From Bedellia somnulentella (Eukaryota; Arthropoda; Insecta; Lepidoptera; Bedelliidae), in contig OY755198.1 of NCBI GenBank assembly GCA_963576735.1, positions 5,890,001 to 5,954,000 of the forward strand: a stretch of 64,000 bases of DNA. Reading direction: 5' to 3'. The position numbers and the translations under genes were made by a program. This document shows, piece after piece, positions 47,481 through 62,400 of the stretch. Numbering within the stretch: position 1 is the first letter of the stretch; each line of letters starts with the position of its first letter. The notes beneath the pieces are model-generated. The model was given only the letters and a program-made list of their open reading frames with translations. It ran no database searches and was not told where the DNA came from.

Positions 47481-50400
47481 TTGTTATTATTTTATGAATT
47501 ATATACATACATACATACATATACTCACGCCGTTAATTCCCATTGGGGTAGGCAGAGACTATCGATCGCCACTTCGTTCGATCCTGGCAAACCTCTCTTG
47601 CTTCGTCTACATCCATCAATCTTTTCATACAAGCTCTTTTATTCTTCATACTTCGGACGCCTGCCTTTCTGAGCACATTCTCAATTTTATCCAAGTGTGT
47701 CTTTCGTGGTCGTCCTCTACTAACATTACCTTCCACATTAGCTCTATAGATACCATTTACCAATTTCCTATCATCCATCCTCTCGATGTGCCCAAACCAT
47801 CTTGATATTCCTTTTTCTATCTTACTTTCATGCTTCTTCTGCCACACCCAACATTCACTGCCATACATAAGCTTAGGATCATGCACAGCCATTCGAGCCT
47901 TTTCGGACACCGATTGACTAGACATTAAACTGTCCAGTGCTCCATTAATCGCATTACCCTTTTTCAGTCTTCTCTCGATATCTTCAACACACTTTCCATC
48001 TCTAGTAAACATACTCCCTTGTTACTTGTTCCACTCTCTTACCATTAATCTCAACCATGCATTCGGTCATATTCTTCTCTTATAAATAAAAGATGTTATT
48101 AAAGGAAAGAAAAATTTCGACACTGGCGGGGTTCGAACCCGCGACCTTCGGGTATACGCCCCCGTCGCTCTGCCAACTGAGCTACAGTGTCAGTTGGCAT
48201 CCAGCGCGAAATTCCTCTATCCTTTGTTTCTTTTTTACACGTTCAAGTAGTGTTTGCGTTTCCTACCTCCGAATTTTTAACTAATTCGGACGAATTTTTA
48301 AAAAAATTTCTTTCCTTTTATAACATCTTTTATTTATAAGTAATAATCCCCACATGAGGAATTCATGTCAAAAACATTGAATCATATTCTTCTCTCTCTC
48401 AATAACCATGGTTTTGGTTTTATCCACATTCACTTTCTTTCAAATGACGCATACGCAATATTCATAATTTCTTTCAACTATTACGTCGACGATGCAAGTT
48501 GCACTTGATCGTCAGTATATAAGAGGCATTTAACAATGAATCCACTCATTCTTAGTCCATAATCACTTTCACGCAACTCTGTCAAACAGTCATCCATGAA
48601 CAAATTGAAGAGCCACGGAGAAGCTAGACAACCCTGACGGATACCCCTAGCGATTCCGAACCAATCCGTGTTCTCTCCGTTTACTCTTACACATGCACTA
48701 GAATCCTCATAGAGTGATACCAAGGCACGTATAAGTTTGCTCCCCAAACCGAACTTGGATAACACCTCCCATAAACACTTTCTTACCACCCTATCATACG
48801 CCTTCTCTAAATCAATGAAGGAGCAATACACCTTTTGGTTCTTAGCTAAGAACTTTTCGGTGATGCTCCTTAGAGAGAAGATTTGATCCGTACATCCCAT
48901 TCCTTTCCTAAATCCCGCTTGCACATCCCATATTTTCTCATCAGTTTCATTCATCACTCTTTCATTCAGTACCTTAGCATACAATTTACCAACAATGCTG
49001 AGTAAGCTGATGCCGCGGTAGTTTTTAGCCTCCTGGCATGACCCTTTTCCTTTATACAGAGGCAAAATCACCGCCTTGCACCAGTCTTGTGGTACTTTGC
49101 CGCTCGACCAGCCTTTTTGGAAAAGGAAGTACAACCAAGAAGCCACCAACCCTTTACCAGCCCTCAGCATTATCCTATTGTAGCGACGCGCTGTCAGTAC
49201 ACAATGACGCGCACTACATAGAAACGCTGACAGTGCAAGAAGAATCACATTCCACAGCAACACGAAACCAAGTAATATACGTCACACGCGTCATGAAGGC
49301 TCGCCATTCACGTACATCGCGCAATCGAAGTTTCTAAAACATTTACTATATATACAAGTTAGACCGCGGTCCCCAGGCATACCACCGCCTGGCGGAAGAT
49401 CTTCCCTTTTCCTCCACATTCATACCCTGCCGCCTTCCCTATTTTCATACTTTTCATTGCTTTCATTATTTCTTCCATACTGATCTCACTTTCACTAAAG
49501 GCACCCATCGCGTCGTTCCAATCAACATTACTGCCGATTGGCCAAGAAACTGATGCATCCTCTTCTTCAAAGAGTCCCTCAAAATAGTTCTTCCAGACTC
49601 GTGTGAATTATATGTATTTTTATTATTTCAGGTAACACCTCATTAGGTGGAGGTTTAGGAACTGGCCTAGGATTTGGGACAACCCCAAGTCTGGGACTAA
49701 CGCAAAACAACAGTTTTATGCAGAAGTAAGTATTTTATTTAATCTTTTATATTTTGATAGATACTTATAAATTAAGATAGGAAAATGAACATTAGTATGC
49801 TTAATTTAAATCTTTTTGTTCATGAAAACCTCATGTGGGGATTATTACTAATAAATTCCCGCCCGTGTCGAAATTTTTCTTTCCTTTATTTATTCTTTAT
49901 TTATTAGTATGCTTATACAACAGAAAGGATAAATAAATAAACAAAATAGTAAAGAGTAAATTGGCGAGAGGTACATATAGAGCCAATATGTATGGTAATG
50001 TCAAAAGAGGACTACCACAGAGGAAAAGTTTTGATCAAATAGAGGATGTGCTAAAAAACCAGGTATCCGAAGTGTGAAGAATGAAATTGCCAGTATCGTA
50101 CAAAGTGGCCAGCTATACTATCCCATAGAAACAGCTGGCGTGAGTATATGAGATGCTGTTATTAATGAAAATATGGTTTGTAGCAGCATCAGCCAAATGA
50201 ATTGTTACATATAGCATGATATTCAAAATTCACAAAATAAGATTGCACCCTATTTAACACTACAAATGATAACTTTTCTTACAATATCAACCTCAGTTCT
50301 TTCTTCTTGAGAATCCGTTCCCTGAGTGATTTTGACTCCATTGGTTGATTTTTCTCACTTAATTATATTAAACAATATTTTTTTTACCAACAGCAATACA

Positions 50401-53400
50401 CTAGGCTCTTCAGCAACGGGCAACGTGCACGAACAAATATTAGCATTGGTCGCAAGACCTTATGGTGATTCGGCGCTTTATAAGGATATCACGGGCGATA
50501 GTGGTAAGAATTAACATTCATACTGTTACGTACCGGGTTCTTAATTTGATAAATACCAGTCACACTTTCGTGCAATTATATTTATTGACCAATAACGCAC
50601 TTTACACAACACAACAAACACTATCGATAATTAACTATCGATACTCGCACTAATTAACAACACTAATTTACTCCGTTATAGTAACACTGTCCACACCGTT
50701 AAGCTTATTTCCGTAATCCGTATATCACTGCACTGTCGTATTTAATTTCTTCGCTCTAGTATTTCGCTTGTTCTCGCTTTAGTTCTTCGCACTCGAATGA
50801 CTCCGTAGCACGCGTCGCTCTTTATATATGCCAAATCTCAAATACGCGAATATTACAGAAAGTTCTAGTACCACATTCTCGAAAAGTCGATATTCGAGAA
50901 ACATCTAGTAATTCCTTTTTTTACTTATTAAAATACTAGTAACGCCATCTGTTATCTAGTAGTGGCAAACCCTATCTCCTACTTGCGAACAGATGTCGTA
51001 ACATTACCCCCTCCTTACATTAATACTCGTCCCGAGTATTATTGCTTCCATGGTACTTCGCAAGTCGATCGATGTGAACTATTTTCGAAGCCCCTCTAGG
51101 TTGGCGTTGAATTCTGTACGTTACATCGTTTATTCTAGTGACTACCTTGTACGGTCCTTCCCACCTATTTTGTAACTTAGGGGACTTCCCTTTCTGGCGA
51201 GTTGGATTGTGTAACCAGACGAGCATACCCTCTTCGAAACGCGGCGTGTTAGCTTTACGGTCATATCTGGTTTTCATCTTTTCACTAGCATGTAAACCAT
51301 TTTCACGCACTAGGGAATGTACATCTTGCATTCTTTCCCTCAGCGGGCAACTTAATCTCAAATGGCCCCTTTTCCCGCAGCCATAACAAATCGGTCCAGT
51401 ACTCCTTCCGACGGGTGCTTTAATGACCTTGACGTCCTCATTTGCTTCCGCAATCTCACGAAGTCGATGAGTTTGGCGCGTATCCTGGCGGCAAGCTTCA
51501 ACTTCTAGAGCGTTCGCCAAGGCATCCTTGAGAGACGTGTGGTGTTGAAGTCTCACCGCTGTTCTCACTTCGATATCTCTGATGCCGTCGACGAATGCTT
51601 GCACCAGGTTCATTTCCACCGTCTCCGGATCTACACTGGGATAGGCCTTGCGGACGAGCTTCTCGATTTCAAGGGCCCACTGCTGAAGTCCCTCTCCGGA
51701 ACGCTGGACCCTATCACGCAGCTGAGCGCGGAACACGTGCTCCAGGTGTCGCTCTCCATAGCGAGACTCCAACGCATCCAGCAGGTCCTTGAAACCACCA
51801 CTCGGAGTCGGCAGCGCCTCTATTACTGACAGTGCTTGACCTCGGAGCGCCACCGTCAGTGCAGTCAAACACTGTTCATCAGTCCAACCATTGGCAGCCG
51901 CAACAGTCTGGAACTGATGTCTATACGCCGACCAGGATGTTGTTCCGTCGTAGGGAGGAACCTTCACACGAGGACCATGGACAGCTACTACATTCTCACC
52001 GGAGACAACCTTGACCGGTCGTGATTCAAGCTGCAGAACCCTTTTCTCCATTCCGCGGAAGTCGGTCTTCATGTCATCGATATCTTTCTCAATAGTGGTT
52101 ACCTGCTCCTTCATCTGCTCTACGTCTTTTTCCACAGTAACCACCCGACCACTGACTTCATTGACCGCAGTGAGAACTTGTGAGAACTTAGTTTGCTGTT
52201 CCTCGCGCAACTCACGAACTTCTTGTTTAACACCCTGTACCTCCGAATGTATGTTTTTCAACATTTCAACTATCATCGCCAAGTCAGTATTAGTTGCGGC
52301 CGCCGGCGCCGTTGATGTAGACGGCGCGTTAGTCACCGCGGACGTCTCCTCTGGAATGTCACTCCGAGGGTTCGTGACCGATGACCTCATTTCCGACAGC
52401 TGTTCACCCTCTGCGGCTTTCTGAGCGCGTGTCTTCACACCCTCTCTTCCGTCTTCCTTCGGCATAACTGGCATCTTCAAATCCACTTCTGTCACCAATT
52501 GTTACGTACCGGGTTCTTAATTTGATAAATACCAGTCACACTTTCGTGCAATTATATTTATTGACCAATAACGCACTTTACACAACACAACAAACACTAT
52601 CGATAATTAACTATCGATACTCGCACTAATTAACAACACTAATTTACTCCGTTATAGTAACACTGTCCACACCGTTAAGCTTATTTCCGTAATCCGTATA
52701 TCACTGCACTGTCGTATTTAATTTCTTCGCTCTAGTATTTCGCTTGTTCTCGCTTTAGTTCTTCGCACTCGAATGACTCCGTAGCACGCGTCGCTCTTTA
52801 TATATGCCAAATCTCAAATACGCGAATATTACAGAAAGTTCTAGTACCACATTCTCGAAAAGTCGATATTCGAGAAACATCTAGTAATTCCTTTTTTTAC
52901 TTATTAAAATACTAGTAACGCCATCTGTTATCTAGTAGTGGCAAACCCTATCTCCTACTTGCGAACAGATGTCGTAACAATACTTATATACACTATTGCT
53001 GTGTAGTGCCGGCTTAGAATAGCACTACCCCATTTCTTCCGGTGGGTGTTCATAAAAGGCGACTAACGGTATTGGGGCTAATAAGGGATTTTTGCCACTT
53101 TTGGAAGTTAAGTGCGTAAAAGAAGGTAAAATAAAGCTTATTGGTGATGGGTCTCAAACAGCATCGTCCAAAAACCACTTAGTCGCCTCTTACAACACTC
53201 GTGGGTAGAAAGGGGTAGTGACATTCTAAGCCGACACTACACGGTAATTTTCAAATGAACCTCATTTTTTTTTATTAAACATACACACATAAACTCAGGG
53301 GAAACGTGCACGAACAAATATTAGCGTTGGTTGCAAGTACGTATGGAGATTCGGCGCTTTATAAGGATATCACGGGTGATAGTGGTGAGAATACTTTAAT

Positions 53401-56400
53401 TTACAAAACAATACACTATCTTGGCGCGCTTGGTCACTTGATACCATAGCTCAGTTGGCAGAGCGATGGGGGCGTATACCCGGATGTCGTGGATTCGAGT
53501 CCAGCTGGTGTCGAAATTTTTTAATTTGCTGAGTTCATTAGTAATATACCCCTCATGCCCCCGTAGCATGAGGCGTGTGAGAGCGAGTATCTCGCGTGAG
53601 AAGTGAGAAACTGACAGATTGTTCATACAACATCTGTCAGTACCTCACTTCTCACGTGACATCTACGCTCTCACACGCCTCATGCAATGCCTAGTGCGTG
53701 AATCATTGGAAATTCTAATGTAATGTGTTTTTCTTGTAATAAATGTCTTATCTTATCTATCTATCTTATCATGCTACCTATAATGAGGTTTTCATGCAAA
53801 ACAAAACCTAATATTTTAATTATTCCCCAGGTAAAACCACAGACGAGGCCCTAAAACCAACAAATCCAAGCGCAGTGAAAGCCGCCCTAGACAACTCAGC
53901 TTACAGAGTGAGCTCGCCAAATGGAGGACGACTACTGGTTCTGCCTAGATGTCCGATAACCTCTAATGATAAGGTAATTATTATAAACTCATGGCTATTA
54001 ATTCCTAGAAGGGGTAGCAAGAGACACAGAATTAACAATTCCTCAGCCACTTTTGGAAGTTGAGTGGGGAAAGGATGTTGGTGGAGGATTCAACCGCATC
54101 ATCCAAAAAATCAATTAGTCGCCTCTTACGAACACCGAACAAAAAAATGAAGCACTAATACTTCTGAACATTACGTGACATTTTAGTGTTCAGACTACCC
54201 ATTTTTTACCTGTATTATGACTGAAATGAAATAACTAATAACTTTTATAATTGTTTCAGAAATCGCTATTCGATGGTTTAGAAGAATGTGATGCGTCGTT
54301 AGAAGACAAACTTAGTTTGAAGCCAAGTCGAAAGAGATTGGTCCTTCGACAACAACCTCGGACTGAAAATACTGATAATATTGAGAATAATCATAACAGG
54401 CATGTATATTTGCTGTGTAGTGTCGGCTTTGCTGTGTAGTGTCGGCTTAGAATAGCACTACCCCATTTCTGCCGGTGGGTGTACGTAAAGGGCGACTAAC
54501 GGTGTTGGGGCTGTTAAGGGATTTTTGGGCGATGCTGTTGGAGACCCATCACCAAAAACCTTTATTTTACCATCTATTCCCCACTCAACTTTCCAAAAGT
54601 GGCCGAGAAATTTCTAGTTCCTTAGCTCTTCTAGGGATTTACAGCCGTGAGTATATGTATGTAGGTATGTATAGTATATATTAGCGAAGAAACTTAGTTA
54701 AAATCCGAGTAAAAATACATTAAAAATATTGGTCCTTGGAAAATATTTACAATGGCATATTATTATATTCATGTACTATATTTAATTTATCTTTAACCAT
54801 TTAACATCAAAAATGCCAATATGACATAAATAAAGAGAAACACGCCTTTACAAAAAACAGCAGCAAACTAACAAAATAATAAAGAATGGCTTTGGTTTAG
54901 AGTGTGGTCTGTTCACTATAAGCAGATGGCTCCAATTTTCTTCAAGATTTTAGAATAGAATAGAATAACTCTTTATTGCACATCAAACACAAATTTACAA
55001 AAATAATTATAAAAAAAATTGTCTTTTTACACATACAACAAAAAAAAACAATATAATAATACAGTGAAAAGAAGTTAAAAAAGAAGAACTAATTAAATAA
55101 GACACAATGGTTACGAGCTCGTTATAACCACTTAAAGCGGATAGCTCCGGTATAATAATATGATCAAACAGTTTACAGTGAGGTACAATTGGCGGTCTTA
55201 TCGCTAAAAGCGATCTGTTCCTTTTTATACAATTTAGATTTTACCATACAATTGAATAATATCAGTTCGAATTAGCACTGATTCATACTTTTAAATATTC
55301 ATTTCTCTTTTTCCACCCAAAACAGATCTATGGAAGACCCAACATCGCCAACAAACACGGAACAACGCAACAAACAAACGGAAAATAGAAGTGAGCTAAG
55401 CACACAGACAGACAGACGAGCCAGCGTGGATTATCAAGAGCAATTACGAGGGGTTAATACTGGTAAGTGAAAAAAAAAGTTTTGAAAACATGCTGCAACA
55501 CACACAGTGCTGTGTAGCGTCGATTTAGAATAACACTACCTCATTTGTGCCAATGGATGATCGTCAAAGACAACTAAGGGTATTGGGGCTTTTCTAGTGA
55601 TTTTTGGGCGATGCGGTTAGAGACACATCACTCAAAAACCTTTGTTTTATATTCACCCCACACAACCCAAAAAAGTGGCTGAGGAATTTCTTATTCCGAA
55701 GCTCTGGGTGCCCCTTCTAGGGATTTATAGCCGTGAGTATATGTATGTATGTTGTCAAAACTGTAAGAGACGCAACATCACCTACTAACAAACGAACAGA
55801 CAATAAAAGTGAGCTAAGCACACAGATAGACAGGCAAATCAGCGTGGATTATTATCAGATTATATGATTAACATACATACATACATATACTCACGGCTAT
55901 AAATCCCCAAAAGGGGTAGCCAGAGCTGAGAAATTAGAAATATCTCAGCCACTTTTGGAAGTTGAGTGGGGAAAAGATGGTAGAATAAAGGTTGTTGGTG
56001 ATGGGTCTCCAACTGCATCGCCCAAAAATCCCTTAAAAAGCCCCAATACCGTTAGTCGCCTCTTACGTACACCCACCGGAAGAAATGGGGTAGTGCTATT
56101 CTAAGCCGACACTACACAGCTTTTATTATATGATTAAGTAAGAAAAAATTTTTTTTTTTAGAGTTAGATGTATGTGTAAAGAATAAAAGACCATGTGTGA
56201 GAAGAATAATGAATGTAAGGGAAGCAAGAATGATTTGTCACGATTGTGATAAGTGCTAGGTTTCTGCCTAGCCCAAAGGGGATAATGGGCGTGTGTATGA
56301 GTGTGCGTTTAATGGATTTAAGTCCACATAAACTCTTAAATAATAAGACATAAACGTTCACGCCGTTTATCCCCGAAGGGGTTGGCAGAGGTACCAATAC

Positions 56401-59400
56401 TTCTGAACTCACATGGCAGCGCCATCTAGTGTCCAGAGAAGGTACCCACGTTTTGCTTAGACAGTGTACTCACGTGATAGGGGGCAGGCCTATCGCCGTT
56501 TTGTACGAATACACTGTCACATGACTAAGTACAACTCAACCATGTGGGTTTCCTCACGATGTTTTCCCTCACCGTTAACAACCATGATAAATTAACCACA
56601 CATATGGCTTTAGAAAAGACAAATTGGTGTAGGCCCGACCCAGGATTGGAACTCACGCCCTTCTGTTTTCGGGCGGGTGTTCTACCCACTGGACAATCAT
56701 GTCGTAAACTCATAAACTCTTAAATAAAAACCAAACTGAGCAGAGAAAAAATACTTGATTTATTATTTCAAAAAATCATAATTTTTATATAAAAACATAT
56801 TTTTATCTTATTATTTCAGATTTGGAAGATAGTTCAGAGAAACACAACAGCTGGTGAGTATTTATTTATTTACATACATACATACATACATATTCTCACG
56901 CCGTTAGTTCCCATAATTATTTAGTATTTATTTAGTTTCGTGTTATTAATTAAGAATAAAATAATTTACTCCTTATATACGTGGACGTCCTGTCTTACCA
57001 AGAGATCACGGAGCTGGCATTGAATATGACTGGAGAATGTTACACCGACAAGAACGTCACTCTTTAAGTTTATGATGATGATAAAATACAAACACTTAAT
57101 ATCGTGTGTGTGTGTCTGTGTGTGTGTGTTAATATTTGCCGTGTACTTCCCCTACCCCTTTCTAACTACGGGTGTCGTAAGAAGCGACTAAGGGTATAGG
57201 GCTATTTAAGTGTTTTTAAGCGATGCGTTTGTATACTCATCACCAACGATACTTTATTTCTACCATCTTGTCCCCTATCAACTTCCAAATATGGCTGAGG
57301 AGTTTCTAACTCTAAAGCTCTGGCTACCCCTTTTGGGATTTATGGCCGTGAGCATATGTATTTAAACACTTGATAATTAAAATATTTTTTTCAGGTTGGG
57401 TTCCTCCAAACTGCCATGGAATGACTCGAGAGAAAAACCAATTGATAACCAACCCACTCCAAGAATATACCCTGATTTAGGTAACTACATTTTCTATTGC
57501 TTCCTTTTACTTAAAAATACTTTAGCAAATTGATTTTCATATAATAGTTTATTTTTCTTTAGACATTGTTTTGCTGTGTAGTGTCGGCTTAGAATAGTAG
57601 CATTACCCCGTTTCTTCCAGTGGGTGTACGTATTAGGCGACTAACGGTATTTGGCTTTTAAGGGATTAGTTTCTAATTCCCTAGCTCTGGCTACCCCTTT
57701 TAGGGATTTATAGCCGTGAGTATATGTATGTATGTATGTTTATAAATAAAAAAATAAAATATGTTCCTTTCAAAAACCAGATGTTACAGTATAAGTTTCT
57801 GCTGGGGCCTTCTATTAAGTAATAGTAAAAGTAATTAAGTAAGTTTCCTGCTCACCTTCCATAAGTGACCGATGTGTTTTTAAATTTTCAAGCACTGGCC
57901 ACACCTGTTTATAATTTATTGCTAAAAGAATACGTATATTAATCCTGTGTAAATTACTATCATTGTAAGGTTGTAGTTATCGGTTAAATGAAACACTGAC
58001 TGCTGGATCAAGACTGAATATATTTTTCTTTGGTAATAACATTATGAATAAGAATATACATGCTTACATACTAATCCATCGTCCATTCATATACTCACGG
58101 CTATAAATCCCTTAATGGGGTAGCCAGAGCTTTGAAATGAGAAATTCCTTAGCCACTTTTAGAAGTTGATTGGGGAAAAGATAATAAATGTTTTTGGTGA
58201 CGGGTCTCCAACCAAATCGCCCAAAAATCACTTAAGAACCCCCATACCTTTAGTCGCCTCTTACGATCACCCACGGGTAGAAATGGGGTAGTGTTATTCT
58301 AAGCCGACAATACTTCTACTACCGTATATATATTTGTCTCTACACTACACCATAGTTTAATAATTTTGTCGTGTTTCTTTCAGACAAAGAACGGCCAGAT
58401 CAGCTGTCGGATAGACGAGCTAGTTGGTAAGTAATAAATTCTAATGACAAACTCAAACTTTCACGCCGAATATCCCCGAAGGGTTTGGCATAGGTACCTA
58501 TACTTCTGAACATCACGTGACAGCGCCACCTAGTGTCCAAAGTAGGTACCCACGTTTTGCTTGGACAGTGTACTCACGTGATAGGGGGCAGGCCTATCGC
58601 CGTTCTAGTAATATATTGAGTTCTCATTGTAATCAAATTGAAACACATATGATAGGAGGCAGGCCTGTCACTGCTCTGAATGAGAAAAAAAAAGAAAAGA
58701 AAGATTTTTATTTGTTGATGACTTACAAAAAATACACAAAACATATACAGAAATTACAAAAAAAGTACAAAATTGATTTTAAAAAGTTACATAAAACAAA
58801 CAAATAAAACAAAAATTGGTTTCCTTTTCATGTTACGGCTTACGTCAGCAACAAAAGAGCACCTGACCCAGCATTTTGTTGTGAGTTATATTATAACCCA
58901 CAAAACAGATTTTCAGCCAGTACTCTTTGTAACAAGTGATGTCTCGGAAACTTCACACTGTACTAATCAGTCTATGCAAACTATACAATAAAATACAACC
59001 AATATATATGTATATTGATAATGATCATACTGTCACATAACTTAAGTGGTTTAGATTGCGGTTCATAAACTACCCCAATTTGAGCTTATGGCTCCAGCGT
59101 TTGTATGTATGTATGTTTTGCAATAACGTAACATTACATTAACCTTTAGTTCCAAACACATCAGCATCAGCTGTGTAGTATCGGCTTAGAATAGCACTAC
59201 CCCATTTCTTCCGGTGGGTGTACGTAAGAGGCGACTAACGGTATTGGGGCTTTTTAAGGGATTTTTGGGCGAAGCGGTTGGAGACCCATCACCAACAACC
59301 TTTATTCTACCATCTTTTCCCCACTCAACTTCCAAAAGTGGCTGAGAAATTTGTAATTTCTCAGCTCTGGCTACCCCTTTTAGGGATTTATAGCCGTGAG

Positions 59401-62400
59401 TATATGTATGTATGTATGTACATCAGTATCAGTTCACACAGAATATTACATTAAGATGTTGCATTGTACATTTAATTGAGTACCATTTAATACATTAACT
59501 TCAACGTTTTCTGGCTACAATTTGATCCAAAAATAAACCGGCTCGAAGGACCATATAATTTTAGTTCCGTAAGAACTTTTGTGTCCAATCATCTAATCTT
59601 TATAACTATTTTAATTATTATCATAATCAACCGTGATAGCCCAGTGGGTAGAACACTCGGCTATCGTGCAAACGACTAGTGTTCAAATCCTGGGTCGGGC
59701 CTACATCAATTTGTCTTTTCTAAAGACATATGTGTGGTTAATTTATCATGGTTGTTAACGGTGAGGGAGTTGTACTTAGTCATGTGACAGTGTATTCGTA
59801 CTAAACGGCGATAGGCCTGCCCCCTATCACGTGAGTACACTGTCCATGCAAAACGTGGGTACTCTGAACACCAGGTGACAAAGTATTAGTACCTCTGCCA
59901 ACCCCTTCGGGGATATTCGGTGTGAACGTTTATGTTATGTTATGTTTATGTTATATCATAATCATAATTCAACATAAAACCCATCTTCAACTAAACAGGT
60001 TAACAACAAAACCACTGAATCGTAAGAAGTCAGCGCCTGAACAAATTGACGCGCAAGATTCTTTACGAGAACTTTTACCGAGAGCTGACACCAGGACTAT
60101 ACATGATAAGGAGAATATTGATCATTTGTCAGGTAAATTAATTCATATACTTACTTAAAATTACGCCCGTTGTTCCCGTTAAGGTAGGCAGAGACTATCG
60201 ATCGCCACTTAGTATGATCCTGACATATCTCCCTTATTTCGGACTTTCGCCTTCGTAAGAACCTTCTCGATTCGACATACATATACTCACGCCATTATAG
60301 GGGTAGGCAGATTAGGCATATTAAAGTATTTAGATTGATGGATGTAAACGAAGCTAGAGAGGTTTGCGAGGATCGTACAAAGTGGCGATCCATAGTCTCT
60401 GCCTACCCCAATGGAAGATTAATATATTCGCTTCTCATTATAATAAGTAATATTTTTTTATATTTTAATTGTTTATTGTAGTATACGTGATAAATAAAAT
60501 ATCCATCATTCGCAAGGTACATTAATATATTCGCTTCTTATTATAATGAGCAATATGTTTTTTTTATATTTTAATTGTTCACTTAGTAAGTGCAGGATAA
60601 ACTGACTTGTGAGTTTAGAGAAAGATAAAGGATATGCACCGCGTTACAAAAATTCAAATGTAGCTGATAAGCAACTAATTAAAATGTTCTGTTAATGTTT
60701 TACTAATTATTACCATATTCATTTACATAAAGGTTAACTGGAAGAGATCGCTTTTAGTCATAAGGCCACCAACTGTATACAGAGAGTGTAAAAAGTGATG
60801 ACTAATGTGCAAATAATGTTTTATCTCCTCTCTTCTATAAATAAAGTATTACTTCCTAGTATTTAAATTTTAACAATCTCATATCCTCATATAACAAAAC
60901 ATAGGTAATCGTTTCCAATTCTGCCCACACCGCCGGGGAATGTCCGAGTGCTCACGATGTGAGAAGATTGCGCACCAAATACAAGGAGTATACGGTTATT
61001 ATAGTATAATTGTAGATTTTAAAAATTGTATTTTTATAACGCCATCTAGTAATTGTAGTGTTTGAAATTAATTAGAAGTAAATAACTTTATAATATTTAT
61101 AACATACATACATACATATACTCACGGCTATAAATCCCTAAAAGGGGTAGCCAGAGCTGGGAAATAATAAATTCCTCAGCTACTTTTGGAAGTTGAGTGG
61201 GGAAAAGATGGTAGAATAAAGGTTGTTGGTGACGGGTCTCCAACCGCATCGCCCAAAATCCCTTAAAAACCCCCAAGTCCGTTAGTCGCCTCTTACGGAC
61301 ACCCACCGGAAGAAATGGGGTAGTGCTATTCTAAGCCGACACTACACAGCTCTTTCACTACACAGCTATTTATAAATATATATTTATAAGGGTATAGGGG
61401 CTTCTTAAGTGATTTTTGGGCGATATGGTAGGAGACCCGTCACCAAAAGCATTTATTTATTATTACCATCTCTTCCCCAATCAACTTCCAAAAGTGGCTG
61501 AGAAATTTCTCATACCAAAACTCTGGCTACCCCGTTTAGGGATTTATAGCCGTGAGTATATGTACTTTATGTTTCAGATAGGTATTTTATGAATAATTAA
61601 TTATCATTATTATTGTGTAGTGCCCTTACCATCAGTTTTAAGTATGTTTAAGTAAATCAGTCGTATGTTAAAATCAATAGGTTGTATTCTATAAAATGTA
61701 ATTGTAATTAAATGTATATTTGTTTTAGTTTCGATGCAATTTGTGTAGTTGATGAAATATTCTAGTTGGATTTAATGTCGTTATTTATAAATAAATTCAT
61801 ACGGAAATATTTCAAAGCAACAGTTAGCCCCTACAAAATCACAATATAAAATTGTGATAAGTTAACTCAACGATATTTTAATACTATAATATACACTCAT
61901 AAATACCATCCAAGACTACAATACAATAATTCATACCTATCATATAAATTTTGATATCAACGGGATTTGAACCCCATATCCTTAACGAAAACTACCGAAT
62001 ATATATGTATGTACACAATTTACCGTCCGTAATTAATTTTAAAGGTTTCATACCTGAAGATATAAATATATAATATTCTTAGTACGGATATATTAAGGAA
62101 GTCTTGAAGAGATCGCTTTTATTGATAAGACCGCCCATTGTACTTCTTTGTAAAATAGTATTATTTGTAGGTATTTATTTATAGGATGTACATTAAAAAT
62201 ATTAATATTGTATTCCCCTCCCCTTTTAGTGTCAGAAGAAGAAAACGTCTCACCCCGCGATGCCCCGCCCCACCCTACGGGGGTGAAATTGACTCGGCCA
62301 GGATACTACACTATACCTTCGTTAGATGATATGATTAGTAAGTATCCGTCTTTGATAATATGTTTTTATTAAAGAGTAAATGGTCAAATGACAGTAATTT

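Larger units (their letters stand above)
47510..49610 (-). mobile_element. Non-LTR retrotransposon, broken copy (Rep-L source type)
   Basis: The minus-strand frame from 49590 down reads a linker with WKNYFEGLFEEEDA, then the reverse transcriptase: VILPLYKGKGSCQEAKNYRG, AGFRKGMGCTDQIF, FIDLEKAYDRV, GIRQGCLASPWLFNLFMD and YTDDQVQLAS. The YTDD box replaces the usual YADD. After a Rep-B insertion (48075-48385), the C-terminal part follows at 47533-48012 with WFGHIERMDDRKL and WRSIVSAYPNGN. The RT frame is interrupted by unrelated sequence near 49165-49370, and the 5' end is lost. It explains the scattered Rep-L pieces. The element is inserted in the Nup98 intron before exon 49632. Confidence 0.8.

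Noticed and set aside
51539..52424. Plus-strand ORFs of 96 and 137 residues
   Set aside because: They are mirror frames of the Gag-like ORF on the minus strand.
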